This document shows positions 1 through 8,083 of a stretch of 17,344 nucleotides of DNA, piece after piece. The stretch lies in NCBI GenBank assembly GCA_045603745.1, contig JAZUMQ010000009.1, positions 1 to 17,344 of the forward strand. The letters are read 5' to 3'. The stretch's first letter is position 1; each line of letters starts with the position of its first letter. The position numbers were made by a program, and so were the translations under genes. Source of the DNA: RGIG995 sp045603745. Its GTDB lineage: Bacteria; Bacillota; Clostridia; Oscillospirales; UBA644. The notes under the pieces were generated by a model, which was not told where the DNA came from, did not search any database, and was given only the letters and a program-made list of their open reading frames with translations.

Positions 1-47
1 CCCCCGAAAAAAACGAAAGAAGTAGAAAGATTCAAAAAGACAAATGA
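1..47 (+). CDS. C-terminal end of an upstream gene (partial)
   Basis: The reading frame open from the left edge (codons from position 3) encodes a very basic, charged tail, PEKNERSRKIQKDK, and stops at TGA 45-47. That stop overlaps the ATG of the next gene as ATGA, a typical sign of translational coupling. The same arrangement recurs at 11290-11293, and the membrane-anchored protein encoded from 11290 also ends in a Lys/Asn-rich tail, so this fragment may be the cytoplasmic tail of a similar anchored protein. Only about 14 codons are visible, so no family can be named and the frame choice rests on the ATGA overlap. Confidence 0.35.
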   Translation, partial: PEKNERSRKIQKDK

Positions 48-265
48 CGCAAGAAGACCTTATTTTTTGGCAGATCTTCGGTGTTGTTGTCTCTTTTGTT
101 CTGCTTTTGTGTTTTGTGCAGTTGATCGTATTTATCCGCGATTTTTCCAAAGAATTAAAACGCATCAACCTTGAAATTCGCCGAACCCACGGCAGAGAGC
201 AACAACACTGGAAATCCCGCCGTCGCAAACTTTGGCTATCTTTGATTCCCTTCGTTCGTTATTGA
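44..265 (+). CDS. Small single-pass membrane protein, unknown function
   Basis: The 73-residue product has one clear hydrophobic segment (about residues 8-30, rich in V, L, F) followed by a strongly basic cytoplasmic-type tail (RRTHGREQQHWKSRRRK) and a short hydrophobic end. No Shine-Dalgarno motif precedes the ATG, but the start overlaps the stop of the preceding frame (ATGA, 44-47), which suggests coupled translation. It ends 53 nt before the first fibre gene, on the same strand, so it is probably co-transcribed with the locus. I do not recognise a family. The reading frame competes with an antisense frame, but the membrane-protein composition and coupling favour this one. Confidence 0.5.
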   Translation: MTQEDLIFWQIFGVVVSFVLLLCFVQLIVFIRDFSKELKRINLEIRRTHGREQQHWKSRRRKLWLSLIPFVRY

Positions 266-318
266 ACCGGGAATTTTGGCATAGAAAATAGAATAAAATG
301 CACAAGGAGGTCATGAAA

Positions 319-2268
319 ATGACAAGCAAAAAATCCACAAAACGCGCCCTTTTGCTCAGTGGCCTTGCACTGTTGACGTGTTTCTCCATGCTTATCGGTT
401 CCACCTACGCATGGTTCACCGACAGTGTAACGTCCGGCAATAACATCATCAAGTCTGGTAACTTGGACGTCGAGATGTATTGGGCAGACGGTGATACCGA
501 TCCTGCAACCACCGATACGTGGCAAGACGCTTCCAAAGTCGCAATTTTTGATTACGACCTTTGGGAACCCGGCTATATTCAGGCAAGACATTTGAAAATT
601 TCCAACATCGGCACCCTTGCGCTGAAGTATCAACTTCGGATCCTCGCAAACGGAGTTGTCAGCGAACTTGCCGACGTAATCGACGTTTATTTCTTTGATG
701 GCACTGCACCGGTAACCCGGGATATGATTTCCAAAGCTACCCCCGTTGGTACTCTGTCTCAAGCATTGAACACTCCTTCCGCGTCTTTGTTTACCCAAAA
801 CGTTAAGGGAGATTTAATTGCAGGTGCATCAAAGACCGTTACCATCGCTCTGAAGATGCAGGAATCTGCAGGCAACGAATATCAGGGTCTGTCCATCGGT
901 ACAGACTTCTCCGTCCAACTTTTGGCAACCCAGTACACCTCGGAAAGCGACAGTTTTGACAAAACCTACGATCAGAACGCGGATTTCGCACCCCAAGAAA
1001 TACCCTCTGCCACCGTTTTCGCCTTGACTGGGGACGAGTTGAACATTAATCATACTTGGGGGATCGGCGGTCCTGTCAGTGCATTGACGCTGAATGCCGG
1101 CTATTCCTTCCAACCCACCGAAACCTACGAGCAAGCCTTGGCTTCGAAGTATGCAAACGCTCATGCGGATTTTTACATCTATGCTGATAACGACGTGAAG
1201 GCGAATAGCCTTGCTGTTGCCGGTTACTATGAGGCATGGTGTTCGTTAAACAACTATAATTGGGTTGCACTGACGGCTTCTGATATTTCTGCAAATACTC
1301 CCATTCGCCTGATTGCTGACGGTATGAACGAAGGTAAGACGGATGAGGGAATCACCGTTCCCTACAACGCCATCTGCCAGTACGGAAATGACGGAATCGG
1401 ATTCAAGTGTGGGATCGCTGATTTGGACGGAAGTAACGCCGGAACTACGGTTACGGTAGAATTGCGAATCTATCCGGTTAAGGATATTGCAGATTCCACA
1501 AACAACTCTTGGAACGAAGAAACCGGCGAATACATCACCGTCGGAACCTTTACTTATACTTTCCCTGCAAAAGAAGTCGGCAATCAGGCTGAATTGAACG
1601 ACGCAATCAACAACGGCATTGCCGGTGTTGAACTCGCCGCCGGGGAATACACCATGCCTGAACCGGATCTTCAGGGTAAAAAGTTGACCGTTTCCGGTAC
1701 CAAGGACACCGTAATTGATATGACCGAAGTTGACGCTCGGAATCAATTCGTAACCGGTGCGGAACTTGTCTTTGACGGCGTAACCCTTAACTTCGGGGAA
1801 GCCAACTATATGGGTCTTGCAAATACCGCAAGTTTGACCTATAAGAATTGCACCATCAATGGCTTGCAGTTCTTGTATGGTGACAATGTAAGCTTTGAAA
1901 ACTGCGATCTCAATTCTAACGATGCAGAACACTGCGTTTGGACTTACGGTGCAAAGAACGTGACCTTCACGGACTGTGACTTTACCTATGGTGATCGTGC
2001 CGTAAACGTGTATATTGACAATGGTACCGGTGCTGTAAGCGTTAGCTTCGATGGTTGTACGTTTGCTACCGAGAATACTGCTTCGAAAGGGGCAGTCGAA
2101 ATCAACAGTTCTGCATTCCCTCAGGGTGCAGAGGTAGACTTTGTTGATTGCACCGCTCCTGCTAATGGTACTATGGTCGGTATTTCCGGTTGGGACAGTG
2201 CTAACGGTGCGAACGCCAAGGTCACTGTTAATGGTGCTGAAATCACTGCTACACAGTGGGCAAAATAA
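319..2268 (+). CDS. SipW-dependent TasA-like surface protein with C-terminal beta-solenoid
   Basis: The 649-residue product is a probable matrix-fibre or adhesin subunit exported by Sec and trimmed by the SipW peptidase encoded next door. The signal peptide (about residues 1-31, basic MTSKKSTKR then a hydrophobic core) ends in STYA followed by WFTDSVTSGNNIIKSGNLD, the SipW-cognate pattern. A TasA-like beta-sandwich head follows (to about 215; landmarks LWEPGY and LKYQL). A middle beta-rich segment (about 225-415) is unrecognised. A beta-solenoid (about 419-649) shows repeated NCTI, ENCDL, DCDF and GCTF rungs. In-frame ATGs at 298 and 313 exist, but GGAGG at 306-310 sits 8 nt from ATG 319, so 319 is chosen. 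The head and solenoid calls are pattern recognition, not a profile search. Confidence 0.9.
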   Translation: MTSKKSTKRALLLSGLALLTCFSMLIGSTYAWFTDSVTSGNNIIKSGNLDVEMYWADGDTDPATTDTWQDASKVAIFDYDLWEPGYIQARHLKISNIGTLALKYQLRILANGVVSELADVIDVYFFDGTAPVTRDMISKATPVGTLSQALNTPSASLFTQNVKGDLIAGASKTVTIALKMQESAGNEYQGLSIGTDFSVQLLATQYTSESDSFDKTYDQNADFAPQEIPSATVFALTGDELNINHTWGIGGPVSALTLNAGYSFQPTETYEQALASKYANAHADFYIYADNDVKANSLAVAGYYEAWCSLNNYNWVALTASDISANTPIRLIADGMNEGKTDEGITVPYNAICQYGNDGIGFKCGIADLDGSNAGTTVTVELRIYPVKDIADSTNNSWNEETGEYITVGTFTYTFPAKEVGNQAELNDAINNGIAGVELAAGEYTMPEPDLQGKKLTVSGTKDTVIDMTEVDARNQFVTGAELVFDGVTLNFGEANYMGLANTASLTYKNCTINGLQFLYGDNVSFENCDLNSNDAEHCVWTYGAKNVTFTDCDFTYGDRAVNVYIDNGTGAVSVSFDGCTFATENTASKGAVEINSSAFPQGAEVDFVDCTAPANGTMVGISGWDSANGANAKVTVNGAEITATQWAK

Positions 2269-2308
2269 AAAATATATAGTTATTTCTTTTTAGAATGACT
2301 ACGTCCGT

Positions 2309-2399
2309 CCGATCCCCCGTCCCCTCTGGGGGGATCGGCGGCAATCAAAGGGTAGATCGGATTCCCCATTTGCGGTGGGATCTGCCTTTTGATTTCCGC
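2309..2399 (+). promoter_or_regulatory. Tandem-hairpin leader element, copy A (before sipW)
   Basis: Two hairpins abut with no spacer. P1 pairs CCGATCCCCC (2309-2318) with GGGGGATCGG (2329-2338), 10 Watson-Crick pairs. P2 pairs 2339-2358 with 2379-2398 (20 positions; one C-T mismatch, two G-T wobbles), and G2338 and C2399 could add a pair. No T-run follows, so this is not a classical terminator. It lies between the first fibre gene and sipW, 26 nt upstream of the sipW start. Copies B (8084-8153) and C (10606-10676) have the same architecture with covarying stems. The function is unknown; an mRNA-stability, processing or expression-tuning leader is an inference. Confidence 0.6.
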
Positions 2400-2424
2400 G
2401 CGACAAACATCGAGGAGGAAATTT

Positions 2425-3054
2425 ATGAAAAAAACGTTCAAAACCGTTTGGAACGTGGTTTCCACCGTTTTGGTGGTGCTCATCGTTCTCTGCGCCGTCT
2501 TTTTGATGGGCTCCCGGATCATGGGGTATCAGGTGTATACCGTCATTTCCGGCAGTATGGAACCGGAATATCGGGTGGGCGACCTGCTTTACGTGAAAAA
2601 GGTTGACGTAAATACCATCAAAGTCGGCGATCCCATCACCTTCATCTTGAACGAAGATTTGGTGGTAGCCACCCACCGGGTCGTGAGGGTCGATGCAGAA
2701 AATCAGCGTTTTTATACCAAGGGTGACGCCAACGAGATCGAAGATAACGATCCGGTGCATTTTAACAACGTCATCGGCGTGCCCCAATTTTCCATTCCCC
2801 TGTTGGGTTACGTGTCTGATTATATTCAGAACCCGCCGGGAATGTATATCACCATCGCCGCCGGCGTGGTGTTGATCCTTCTCGTCTTTGCCCCGGATCT
2901 GATCGGGAAGAAAAAAGGGGAAACATCGGAAGCGGCTGTTCCTGCCCCTTCTCCGGAAATCACCGCGGCAGCGGAAGAAAACCAACGGCTGAAAGCCGAA
3001 GTGGAAAAACTTCGGGCAGAACTTCAGTCGTCCGACACCGCAAACCCGGAATAA
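2425..3054 (+). CDS. sipW: SipW-like type I signal peptidase (S26B, Ser/His type)
   Basis: This 209-residue membrane peptidase should remove the signal peptides of the TasA/camelysin-like proteins encoded around it, acting on the outer face of the membrane. It has an N-terminal membrane anchor (about 11-32), then the catalytic-serine box ISGSMEPEYRVGD (Ser44). Next is ATHRV with His84, replacing the lysine of ordinary bacterial peptidases as in SipW and ER-type enzymes. The YTKGDANE box has the conserved Asp101. A second membrane helix (about 139-157) and a charged, probably coiled-coil cytoplasmic tail (about 181-203) follow. Start: GGAGG at 2414-2418 is 6 nt before ATG 2425; an upstream in-frame ATG at 2389 lies inside the P2 hairpin and is rejected. 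It is the only signal peptidase in the window, for seven putative substrates. Confidence 0.95.
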   Translation: MKKTFKTVWNVVSTVLVVLIVLCAVFLMGSRIMGYQVYTVISGSMEPEYRVGDLLYVKKVDVNTIKVGDPITFILNEDLVVATHRVVRVDAENQRFYTKGDANEIEDNDPVHFNNVIGVPQFSIPLLGYVSDYIQNPPGMYITIAAGVVLILLVFAPDLIGKKKGETSEAAVPAPSPEITAAAEENQRLKAEVEKLRAELQSSDTANPE

Positions 3055-3073
3055 CTTCGTTTTCCGATTCGTG

Positions 3074-3096
3074 CTTGTACCAGGAATTCCTACAAG
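3074..3096 (+). promoter_or_regulatory. Small hairpin between sipW and the next gene
   Basis: CTTGTA (3074-3079) pairs with TACAAG (3091-3096); the loop contains the palindrome GGAATTCC. No T-run follows, so it is not a convincing terminator. It could be a minor processing or stability structure in an otherwise featureless 125-nt spacer. Confidence 0.3.
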
Positions 3097-3179
3097 TATG
3101 AATTTGAAATAAAATCTTTAAGGAAAGGAGGAAAAATCCGATGAAAAAGCAAATTCAATTTAACAAAGGAGGAAGTGCT

Positions 3180-4226
3180 ATGAGCAAGAAAAAGATTTTG
3201 GTGATCTCCTTGGCAGTATGTTTAGTCGCAATTCTCTCTATGGGAACCTTGGCTTGGTTTACCGCAGAAGACTCCGTAAACAACAAATTCCAAATTGCAG
3301 AATCCACAACAGACCCCGATAAGACCTTTGGTATTGACGTATGGGAAACCGTTGACACCGATCGTGACGGAACCACCGAAGAGGTTGGCAAAGGAACGAA
3401 AGATGACAACGCTGCTTTCACGCAGGTTCTCCCCGGCGAAATCATTACCAAAGAACCCGTTATTACCAATACCGGTGTACATCCCATGTACGTTCGTGCC
3501 ATCGTTACCGTGTCCGATGCTGATTATCTTAAGCGCAACGTTTGGAGCGGTGATTATGCTCACATGTGGTGGGAAACCGATATGTTCCTTGCCGGAACTG
3601 ATGCTGATTGGAAACTGGATTCCGTCATTATGCAAGATGATGAAATGATTCTTGTGTATTACTATCAAAAGGTTTTGGAAGCGGGAGTTACTACTTCTGA
3701 AATCTTCAAAGACGTTGTCATTCCCACCAACCTTACCGTTGATGATGCTATGGCAATTCAGGATTTCACTGTGAACGTTCTTGGTCAGGCAATTCAGTCT
3801 GAACATTTGGTTGGAGTTACCAACGCAAACGAAGCCTTTGCAAAATATTGGGATACTGCCGTCGCTGAAGACCAAGTTACCGATACTCCCGAAGCCGTGG
3901 AAAGTAACGGAGATGCCGAAGCAATCGTGAATAAGGTTGTGGACGCTGAACCTCTCTACGTTATGACCGAAGCTTCTGAAGTTGCGGTGATCAATCCCAC
4001 CGTTTCCAATACGGAAGCTGCAATCATCATTAAGGATAACGTTGATAACGCTTCCATTATCATGAACGGCGGAACCTTTACCAACGTTCAAAAACTGATC
4101 GTAGCGGAAGGTCACGGCGGTTTGGTCGTGTATCTCACGGCTCCCATTGTTTTAGATGGTGTCGAACTGACCGAAACCGAAGTCAAAGCTCTCTGCGAAA
4201 ACGTTTTGGTTTTTCAAATGTATTGA
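3180..4226 (+). CDS. SipW-dependent camelysin/TasA-like secreted protein
   Basis: The 348-residue exported protein is a probable fibre component. The signal peptide (residues 1-25) ends MGTLA before WFTAEDSVNNKFQIAE. The body (about 50-210) has the features of short camelysin-like proteins: PGE with a following TNTGVHPMYVR strand, a Trp-rich stretch, YYYQKVLEAGVTTSEIF and VLGQAIQSE. The protein encoded at 10715 shares these. An acidic linker follows, then a C-terminal beta-rich part (about 245-348; MNGGTF resembles a solenoid rung). Start choice: GGAGG 3168-3172 lies 7 nt before ATG 3180, giving a normal signal peptide. A second in-frame ATG at 3141 also has its own GGAGG (3127-3131, 9 nt) and would add MKKQIQFNKGGSA; both may be used. 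Confidence 0.88.
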   Translation: MSKKKILVISLAVCLVAILSMGTLAWFTAEDSVNNKFQIAESTTDPDKTFGIDVWETVDTDRDGTTEEVGKGTKDDNAAFTQVLPGEIITKEPVITNTGVHPMYVRAIVTVSDADYLKRNVWSGDYAHMWWETDMFLAGTDADWKLDSVIMQDDEMILVYYYQKVLEAGVTTSEIFKDVVIPTNLTVDDAMAIQDFTVNVLGQAIQSEHLVGVTNANEAFAKYWDTAVAEDQVTDTPEAVESNGDAEAIVNKVVDAEPLYVMTEASEVAVINPTVSNTEAAIIIKDNVDNASIIMNGGTFTNVQKLIVAEGHGGLVVYLTAPIVLDGVELTETEVKALCENVLVFQMY

Positions 4227-4244
4227 TTTCTGAAAACAACGATA

Positions 4245-4275
4245 CGATCTTGAATTGTTTGGCTTATCAAGATCG
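4245..4275 (+). promoter_or_regulatory. Hairpin downstream of the camelysin-like gene
   Basis: CGATCTTGA (4245-4253) pairs perfectly with TCAAGATCG (4267-4275) around a 13-nt loop. It begins 18 nt after the preceding stop codon. There is no following T-run, so it may be a 3' stability or processing hairpin rather than a terminator. Confidence 0.4.
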
Positions 4276-4319
4276 ATAACCCCCAAAGCCATAAATTTAT
4301 TCGGAAGGAGGACGCCTTT

Positions 4320-4460
4320 ATGAAAATTGAACAAATAGCAACTTGCACAAACGGGGGGGGGTACACTCTCGCCACAGTTGTGCATATTGCACAATTCTTG
4401 TGGGGGCAGTCTCTCCCTAACGAACTGCCTCCGTCTGTCGGTGCTGACGGAGTGCAGTAA
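4320..4460 (+). CDS. Possible 46-codon leader peptide
   Basis: ATG 4320 follows a perfect Shine-Dalgarno (GGAGG 4307-4311, 8-nt spacing) as good as that of any gene here, and the frame runs 46 codons to TAA 4458-4460, 39 nt before the 1188-aa fibre gene. The peptide begins MKIEQIATCTNGGGYTLA and has no recognisable domain. A run of nine G (4353-4361) encodes its three glycines. Its stop codon lies in the loop of a hairpin (4436-4475) that competes with another (4430-4451). This looks like a translated leader that could influence RNA folding ahead of the big gene. Alternatively it is a decayed gene start; protein-level selection cannot be shown from one sequence. Confidence 0.4.
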   Translation: MKIEQIATCTNGGGYTLATVVHIAQFLWGQSLPNELPPSVGADGVQ

Positions 4461-4475
4461 GCACTTGCACCGACA
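4372..4475 (+). promoter_or_regulatory. Multi-hairpin leader of the 1188-aa fibre gene, with alternative pairings
   Basis: Hairpin 1 pairs CCACA/TGTGG (4372-4376 with 4399-4403) and, inside it, TTGTGCA/TGCACAA (4378-4384 with 4388-4394, loop TAT). Hairpin 2 pairs GGCAG/CTGCC (4405-4409 with 4425-4429). Hairpin 3 pairs TGTCGGTGC/GCACCGACA (4436-4444 with 4467-4475) and, inside it, AGTGC/GCACT (4451-4455 with 4461-4465, loop AGTAA). An alternative stem TCCGTC/GACGGA (4430-4435 with 4446-4451) cannot coexist with hairpin 3. The ribosome site AAGGAGG follows at 4482-4488. The stems are direct readings; a switching role is inference. Confidence 0.5.
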
Positions 4476-4499
4476 AGAAATAAGGAGGTCATAAATCGT

Positions 4500-7400
4500 A
4501 TGACTACGAAGAAAAGCACGAAACGTGCTCTTTTGATGAGTGCACTCGCACTTCTCATGTGCTTCTCCATGCTCATCGGCTCCACCTACGCGTGGTTCAC
4601 TGACTCTGTTACTTCCGGTAACAACATCATCAAGTCCGGTAACCTTGATATCGAGCTTGAATATTGGAACGGAACTGAGTGGAAAGACGTTAAGGGCGCT
4701 TCCGACATCCTGACTAATACCCTTTGGGAACCCGGTGTAACCGAGGTTGCATACCTCAGAGTTGCAAACGCAGGCTCTCTTGCATTCAAGTATCAGCTTG
4801 GAATTAATATCCTTAACGAGGTTGAGGGTACGAATCAGGCTGGCGAGTCCTTCAAGCTCTCCGATTACATTATGTTCGGTGTCGTTGAAGACGTGAACGG
4901 CGAAACTGAAGCTTATCCCAAAACCGATGCAGGAAGAGCTGAGGCTATCGCTGACGTAGCTGTTGCAAAGAGAATCAACAACGGTTACAGCAAGGCTTCC
5001 AGCATGGAATCCGGCGAAGAGCTTTATCTCGCTCTTGTAGTTTATATGCCCACTACGGTTGATAACGTAGCTAACCATGACGGAAAGAATATTCCTCAAA
5101 TCAACCTCGGTATCAACGTATATGCTACTCAGTACGCCTACGAGAACGATAGCTTCGGAAACGATTACGATGATGCTGCATCCGTTACCGTAGAACCCGG
5201 CGAAAGCATTGCTGATGCTATCAAGAATGTGGAAGACGGTGGCGTTGTATTCCTTGCGAACGGTGTACATGACGTAGCAAGTGGACCCATTGTGATTGAA
5301 GGCAAGAAGGTTGCTATCGTTGGCTTGGGCGAAGTTACCATTAATAAGAACTATGGTAACACTCATATCTTCACCGTTAAGAATGGTGCTGATGTTACCA
5401 TTGAAAACGTAACCATGGACGGTAAGGGCAACACCCGTGAGGGCGTTTACGTTCGTTGGAATAGCAAGGTTACCCTGAAGGATGTTGTCATCAAGAACAC
5501 CGGTGGTTTGGATATCATGATCGACGAAGCCAGCGATGCGGCACATGGCGAGGAAACTGCAAGCTATGTTTGGCTGTACAACTCTCACATCGAGGATGTC
5601 GCGATGTGTGCTTCTCCTGTGACCACGGTTGCGGCTACTCAGGACACCTTCGTTTACTTCAACTATGACGCAGCCAGCACTGTTGGTGCTATCGATGTAC
5701 AGAGCATTAACACGAAGCCCGAGAATATCATTATCAACGGTGTGAAGTCTACCGAGGTTGGTAAGACCATGCAGCTGTATGTTTCTAATGATGCAGAACT
5801 GACTGCTGCTCTGAACACCATCAAGACCAACAGCGACTATTGGAATAAAAATGTGATCGTATATCTGGCAGCCGGCGAGTATTCTGCTGATCACGTCATC
5901 AACCAGTATCCCCTGTGGAATGGCATCGTTGGCCGTAACAACGGTAACAACTATCAGGGTGGCGTTCCTGCAGGTGATCCTGTCACCAATGTTACCTTTG
6001 TTGGCGAAACCGCTTCCTCTTACAGCCTGCGCGGCGCACAGACTGTTCCTGTTGCTACCTTCACCGGCTGTGTGACTGTTAACGGCTTCGGCGATGCCCA
6101 GACCGGCTTTGGTACAGCTGTTGCCCGCACCACATTTGAGAACATTGCCTTCGCTAACAGCACCAAGGCCAATGCGGACGACAATATCGCAGCTGTTGAA
6201 ATGACCGCTGCTGCTGCAAATGTCACCTTCACCGGCTGCACATTCCAGAATGCCGAATATATTATTGTTGGTGCACGTGCCTACAATATTGTCGGCGATA
6301 TCACGTTTGACGGCTGTACTTTCAGTGATGTTTGTATTTCCGGCTATGTTGATAAGACCATTACTGTGAAGAACTCCGTTGTTATCGATGCAGATGGTGG
6401 TTTCATTAACAACCAGAACAACGGCGATATCGTTGTGGATAACTGCACAATCAACGCCGGCAGATATTTCGTTCGTACCAATGGCATCAATATTGATATC
6501 TCGGTAAGCAACTCCGACATCACCATGTACGAATCCGAAGGCACCAAGCATCTGGTCTACTTCCGCGGCTCCAACGAGTCTGCTGAATTTGTTGACTGCA
6601 CCATCGCTGACGGCTACACCACCGAAGGCGTGGATGCAAATAGCACATTGGAAATCTATAACTTCTCCGAAACCGAGGACGGTTTGACTCTGGTTACCGA
6701 CGGTATCACGGATGAAGTGACACTGTATCTGGTTCCCGCTGACTATGAAGGCACTACCGTTACCGTTCCCGAGGGCGTTGACGCCATCGGCAACTATGCG
6801 TTTGCTTACAATAGCAATATTGAAACTATCGTTCTGTCTTCTACCGTTACAACCTTGAATGACAGAGCATTCCGTGATACCTCTGCTTCTACTGTCGTTC
6901 TGAACGAAGGTCTGACCAACATCAGCTATCAGGCATTCCGTAACGCATTGAACGTTAAGTCCGTTGAGATTCCCTCTACTGTCACCACCATTTCCAAGGA
7001 AGCTTTCCAGAATAGTGGTATTACCACTCTGACCATCCCTGCTACTGTTAAGACCATTGAGTACGGCGGCTGCAGAGATATGAAGATGCTGGAGAACGTC
7101 GTCATCGAAGGCAACGTGGAAATTCCCGTGTATGCTTTCCGTGCCTGCACTGAGCTCAAGTCCGTTACGCTCAAAGGAACAAATGTGACTTTCAGCGGCA
7201 AGGGAATGATCTTTACCAACAAGGAGAACGGTGACGGCTCTGCAATTACCGTTACCGTTGCAAATGAAGAAATCAAGGCACGTCTGTTGGCAGCAGACAC
7301 TGCTGCAAAGGATTATGGTGGCTACACCATCATTTGTGAGCAGACTACTGCAACTGACGAAAACGGTGAATCTCTTGGCTACTATGTGGATGAACAGGGA

Positions 7401-8066
7401 ACCACAGCCACTACTTATGATGCTAATGGTTTGATAGCGGCACTGAAAGACGAGAGTGTTGAGACTGTTGTATTGGCAGATGATGTTACTGTTGCCAAGT
7501 CTGATGCGGGCAGCAATGCTTATGGTGCTACCGGTGTCAACGTACTGAACGGTCAGACCTTCGACGGCAATGGTAACGACTTTGGTGTAAATGCATGGGG
7601 TACTTGGGACTCCGCTATTAGCATTACCGGCGGTACTATCAAGAATGTAACCATTAACGAGGGTATGCGTGGTATTTTCGTTAACCACAACAGCACTGAA
7701 TCCAGCAAGGTTTACCTCGAAAACGTAACCATCGATGGCACTATTTACACCATCAGCTGTGACCAGGGCACCAATCAGGGTCTGGAAGCTACCAATTCCA
7801 CCTTCAACGGTTGGACCTCCTACGCTGCCACCATTGGCGATGTTCTGTTCACCAACTGCTCCTTCGGCGAGGGCCAGGGCTACGCTTTCTGCCGTCCCTA
7901 CGCTCCCACCACCTTCGTGGGCTGTGACTTCGAGGCCGGTTATGAGATTGACGCCCGTGCCGCTGTCGTTTTCGAGAACTGCACCATCGACGGTCTGCCT
8001 CTGACTGCCGAAAACCTGGCTACTCTCGTAACCAGCAATATTGCAAACGCAACTGTTATCGGCTAA
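4500..8066 (+). CDS. Large SipW-dependent surface protein: TasA-like head, beta-solenoids, BspA-type LRR
   Basis: This is the largest protein here (1188 residues), probably an extracellular fibre or adhesin. The signal peptide (1-31) ends STYA before WFTDSVTSGNNIIKSGNLD. The TasA-like head runs to about 225. Beta-solenoid segments cover about 235-410 and 430-720, with rungs such as FDGCTFSD and VDNCTINAG. A BspA-type leucine-rich block (about 755-905) repeats AFxxxxxIxxIxLPxxVxxI-like units (IPSTVTTISKEAFQNS). A last solenoid (about 973-1188) has TNCSF, VGCDF and ENCTI. There is no visible LPXTG or membrane anchor. AAGGAGG at 4482-4488 leaves 11 nt to the ATG. Leucine codons switch from mostly CTT/CTC to mostly CTG near 5400-5460, suggesting a chimeric gene. 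Confidence 0.93.
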   Translation: MTTKKSTKRALLMSALALLMCFSMLIGSTYAWFTDSVTSGNNIIKSGNLDIELEYWNGTEWKDVKGASDILTNTLWEPGVTEVAYLRVANAGSLAFKYQLGINILNEVEGTNQAGESFKLSDYIMFGVVEDVNGETEAYPKTDAGRAEAIADVAVAKRINNGYSKASSMESGEELYLALVVYMPTTVDNVANHDGKNIPQINLGINVYATQYAYENDSFGNDYDDAASVTVEPGESIADAIKNVEDGGVVFLANGVHDVASGPIVIEGKKVAIVGLGEVTINKNYGNTHIFTVKNGADVTIENVTMDGKGNTREGVYVRWNSKVTLKDVVIKNTGGLDIMIDEASDAAHGEETASYVWLYNSHIEDVAMCASPVTTVAATQDTFVYFNYDAASTVGAIDVQSINTKPENIIINGVKSTEVGKTMQLYVSNDAELTAALNTIKTNSDYWNKNVIVYLAAGEYSADHVINQYPLWNGIVGRNNGNNYQGGVPAGDPVTNVTFVGETASSYSLRGAQTVPVATFTGCVTVNGFGDAQTGFGTAVARTTFENIAFANSTKANADDNIAAVEMTAAAANVTFTGCTFQNAEYIIVGARAYNIVGDITFDGCTFSDVCISGYVDKTITVKNSVVIDADGGFINNQNNGDIVVDNCTINAGRYFVRTNGINIDISVSNSDITMYESEGTKHLVYFRGSNESAEFVDCTIADGYTTEGVDANSTLEIYNFSETEDGLTLVTDGITDEVTLYLVPADYEGTTVTVPEGVDAIGNYAFAYNSNIETIVLSSTVTTLNDRAFRDTSASTVVLNEGLTNISYQAFRNALNVKSVEIPSTVTTISKEAFQNSGITTLTIPATVKTIEYGGCRDMKMLENVVIEGNVEIPVYAFRACTELKSVTLKGTNVTFSGKGMIFTNKENGDGSAITVTVANEEIKARLLAADTAAKDYGGYTIICEQTTATDENGESLGYYVDEQGTTATTYDANGLIAALKDESVETVVLADDVTVAKSDAGSNAYGATGVNVLNGQTFDGNGNDFGVNAWGTWDSAISITGGTIKNVTINEGMRGIFVNHNSTESSKVYLENVTIDGTIYTISCDQGTNQGLEATNSTFNGWTSYAATIGDVLFTNCSFGEGQGYAFCRPYAPTTFVGCDFEAGYEIDARAAVVFENCTIDGLPLTAENLATLVTSNIANATVIG
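4557..4618 (+). repeat. 62-bp direct repeat, copy 1 (signal-peptide coding)
   Basis: These 62 bp, coding for the end of the signal peptide and the start of the mature head, are identical to 8350-8411 in the next fibre gene. After one mismatch the next 20 bp are also identical. The homologous stretch of the gene at 319 encodes the same residues with many synonymous differences, so the match exceeds what protein conservation requires. Confidence 0.85.
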
Positions 8067-8083
8067 TTCGTATACTCGCTTGA

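Noticed and set aside
2309..2399. Calling the tandem hairpins Rho-independent terminators
   Set aside because: None of the three copies is followed by a T-run; the sequences after the stems are GCGACAAACAT, AGGGCTTAAAC and AGTGAATAATT.
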